In this document: piece by piece, positions 62,730 to 64,000 of the stretch | Layout of the letters: each line of letters starts with the position of its first letter | Position numbering within the stretch: the first letter of the stretch is position 1 | NCBI GenBank assembly: GCA_041398565.1 | Contig: JAWKUN010000003.1 | Location: 372,001-436,000, forward strand | Source of the DNA: DATGPD01 sp041398565 | Lineage (GTDB): Bacteria > Planctomycetota > UBA1135 > UBA2386 | DNA length: 64,000 nt | Reading direction: 5' to 3' | Notes under the pieces: generated by a model | Told to the model about the DNA's origin: nothing | Database searches by the model: none | Seen by the model: only the letters and a program-made list of their open reading frames with translations | Translations under genes and position numbers: made by a program

Positions 62730-63748
62730 CCACGACCCTTCTCGACCCCGACCGCATCGCGCGCGGTCGCGACCTGCTCGAGCGCGCTCGCCGTGCACTC
62801 AACGCCACGCTCCTCGGCCAGGAGAAGATGATCGACCTGGTGCTGGTGGCGCTGTGCGCGCGCGGCCACGTGCTGCTCGAAGGGCTGCCGGGGTTGGGCA
62901 AGACCGAGCTGGTCAAGGCGCTCGGCCGCCTGCTGGCGCTGACTTTCCGGCGCGTGCAGTTCACCCCCGACCTGCTGCCGAGCGACGTCACCGGCGGCCT
63001 CGTGCTCGAGGAGCAGGACGGCCGTCGCACCTTCAGCTTTCGGCCCGGTCCGATCTTCGCCAATCTGGTCTTGGCCGACGAGGTCAACCGCGCTTCGCCG
63101 AAGACTCAGTCGGCGATGCTCGAGGCGATGCAGGAACGCCGGGTCACGGTGTTCGGAGAGACCCACGCGCTGCCGTCGCCGTTCTTCGTGCTGGCGACGC
63201 AGAATCCCATCGAACTCGAGGGCACCTACCCGCTGCCGGAAGCGCAGCTCGACCGCTTCCTGTTCAAGGTCGAGGTCCGCAACGTCGGAGCCGACGTGCT
63301 CGCGACCATCCTGCGCGAACGACGTCGCGGCGAGCCGCCGGCATCCGAGGCGGCGATGAGCGCCGCCGAACTCGACGAGCTGTTCGCGGTGGTCGACGCC
63401 GTGTATCTGCCCGACGCCGTCGCCGACTACATCGGCCGCCTGGTCGCGGCGAGCCAGCCCGACAGCCCTCTGTGTCCCGAGCGCGCGCGCGCTGCCATCC
63501 GCTTCGGCGCTTCGCCGCGCGCGGCCATCGCGCTGGCCGAGGCCGGGCGCGCCGTGGCGCTGCTGGCCGGCCGCCCCAACGTCGACTTCGCCGACGTCGA
63601 CGCGGTGGCCGAGCCGGCGTTGGCGCACCGACTCGTCCTGCACCACGCCGCTCGGCTCGAAGGGCTGGCCCCCCCCGCGGTCGTGCGCGAGTTGCTCGAA
63701 GCGACGCCGAAGGTCGGCAAGCCCTTGCCGCGGGAGTTGCGCGGATGA
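62726..63748 (+). CDS. MoxR-family AAA+ ATPase (second copy)
   Basis: The product has 340 residues. Walker A is GLPGLGKT, Walker B is VLADEVNR, and FFVLATQNPIELEGTYPLPEAQLDRF carries sensor 1 and the arginine-finger region. It starts within the stop codon of the upstream membrane protein gene and its own stop overlaps the next start by four bases. It differs from the MoxR at 52564 in sequence and in its partners, so the two are likely to serve different complexes. A further cluster of von Willebrand-type or DUF58 genes may follow to the right of the window. Confidence 0.95.
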   Translation: MTTTLLDPDRIARGRDLLERARRALNATLLGQEKMIDLVLVALCARGHVLLEGLPGLGKTELVKALGRLLALTFRRVQFTPDLLPSDVTGGLVLEEQDGRRTFSFRPGPIFANLVLADEVNRASPKTQSAMLEAMQERRVTVFGETHALPSPFFVLATQNPIELEGTYPLPEAQLDRFLFKVEVRNVGADVLATILRERRRGEPPASEAAMSAAELDELFAVVDAVYLPDAVADYIGRLVAASQPDSPLCPERARAAIRFGASPRAAIALAEAGRAVALLAGRPNVDFADVDAVAEPALAHRLVLHHAARLEGLAPPAVVRELLEATPKVGKPLPRELRG

Positions 63749-64000
63749 GATTCCGGCGTGGGGGGAACGGCGCGCGCGCGGGCGTGCTGCTGGTCGCGGC
63801 GTTGGCCGGCGCCGGCACGCCGTCGGCTGCGCAGGACCGGACGTTGCTGTCGGCGGCCTACGCCGGGCAGCCGCGCGAGCAGCAGGTCGAGGTGGAACTC
63901 ACGCCGGTCTTGGCGTCGCACGGGCGCCAGGGACCGGTGGGGTGGGTCACCTGCCGCGTGCACAACCCCGACCAGCGCGCCCACGAGGTCAGCATCGCCC
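63745..64000 (+). CDS. Exported protein, 5' end only
   Basis: The ATG at 63745 overlaps the MoxR stop (ATGA). The 85 visible residues begin with a basic stretch and a signal peptide (GVLLVAALAGAGTPSAAQ). The mature part starts with a beta strand pattern (QVEVELTPVLASHGRQGPVG). The gene continues beyond the window. In MoxR loci the gene in this position is often a large exported or membrane protein; nothing more can be said. Confidence 0.7.
   Translation, partial: MRFRRGGNGARAGVLLVAALAGAGTPSAAQDRTLLSAAYAGQPREQQVEVELTPVLASHGRQGPVGWVTCRVHNPDQRAHEVSIA

Overview
This is a gene-dense, very GC-rich bacterial chromosome segment. The best fit is a planctomycete (Planctomycetota). Support for that comes from two secreted proteins that share a Cys-Pro-Gly-type C-terminal module, a kelch-type secreted protein, an SBBP-repeat surface protein, two MoxR/DUF58/transglutaminase-type loci, a futalosine-pathway menaquinone gene, and many lipoproteins and signal-peptide proteins of unknown function. 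The assignment rests on content, not on a marker gene. No tRNA, rRNA, CRISPR array, insertion sequence or prophage was seen.

Layout. 1-5547 (minus): an ECF sigma factor and its membrane-anchored partner with a LolA-like outer domain, a HIT hydrolase, and a very large membrane protein that runs off the left edge and carries a voltage-sensor-like four-helix module. 5987-9405 (minus): prolyl-tRNA synthetase and an exported M28 peptidase. 9807-14299 (plus): a methyltransferase-like protein, a Dus3-type tRNA-dihydrouridine synthase, an exported double thioredoxin-fold protein and proline dehydrogenase. 14716-19709: a YjbR-like protein, a cobalamin adenosyltransferase, two exported surface proteins and a TPR-like protein. 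19806-23568 (minus): overlapping glcD-glcE-glcF for glycolate oxidation. 23843-31962: an unrecognised two-domain protein, an M19 dipeptidase, a metallophosphoesterase, a threonine synthase, a DUF2459 protein, and an acyl-AMP ligase coupled to a double hot-dog dehydratase-like protein.

32135-42466 is a chemosensory locus: two convergent chemoreceptors, one with a CxxCH haem-c motif in its sensor domain, then overlapping genes for a hybrid CheA (HPt, kinase, two CheW domains, receiver), CheW, CheB with an eroded receiver, and CheR. There is no CheY and no flagellar or pilus gene in the window. 42456-49302: NhaA, lipoproteins, a cyclodeaminase-family protein, a ZU5-like lipoprotein and a retropepsin-like lipoprotein. 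49355-53496 (minus): MoxR, DUF58 and transglutaminase genes. 53584-64000 (plus): nitroreductase, TerC, MqnD, a lipoprotein, the SBBP-repeat protein, and a second MoxR locus that runs off the right edge.

The most interesting non-coding signal is a dispersed intergenic repeat of about 180 bp, with copies or pieces at 5811, 9631, 14371, 15732, 25310, 28891 and 36731. Its left half folds as a three-way junction and its right half as a long hairpin. Paired positions change together between copies, so the structure, more than the sequence, appears to be conserved. A second, unrelated non-coding element is a tandem hairpin pair built on GCGATCGC octamers at 57868-58050.
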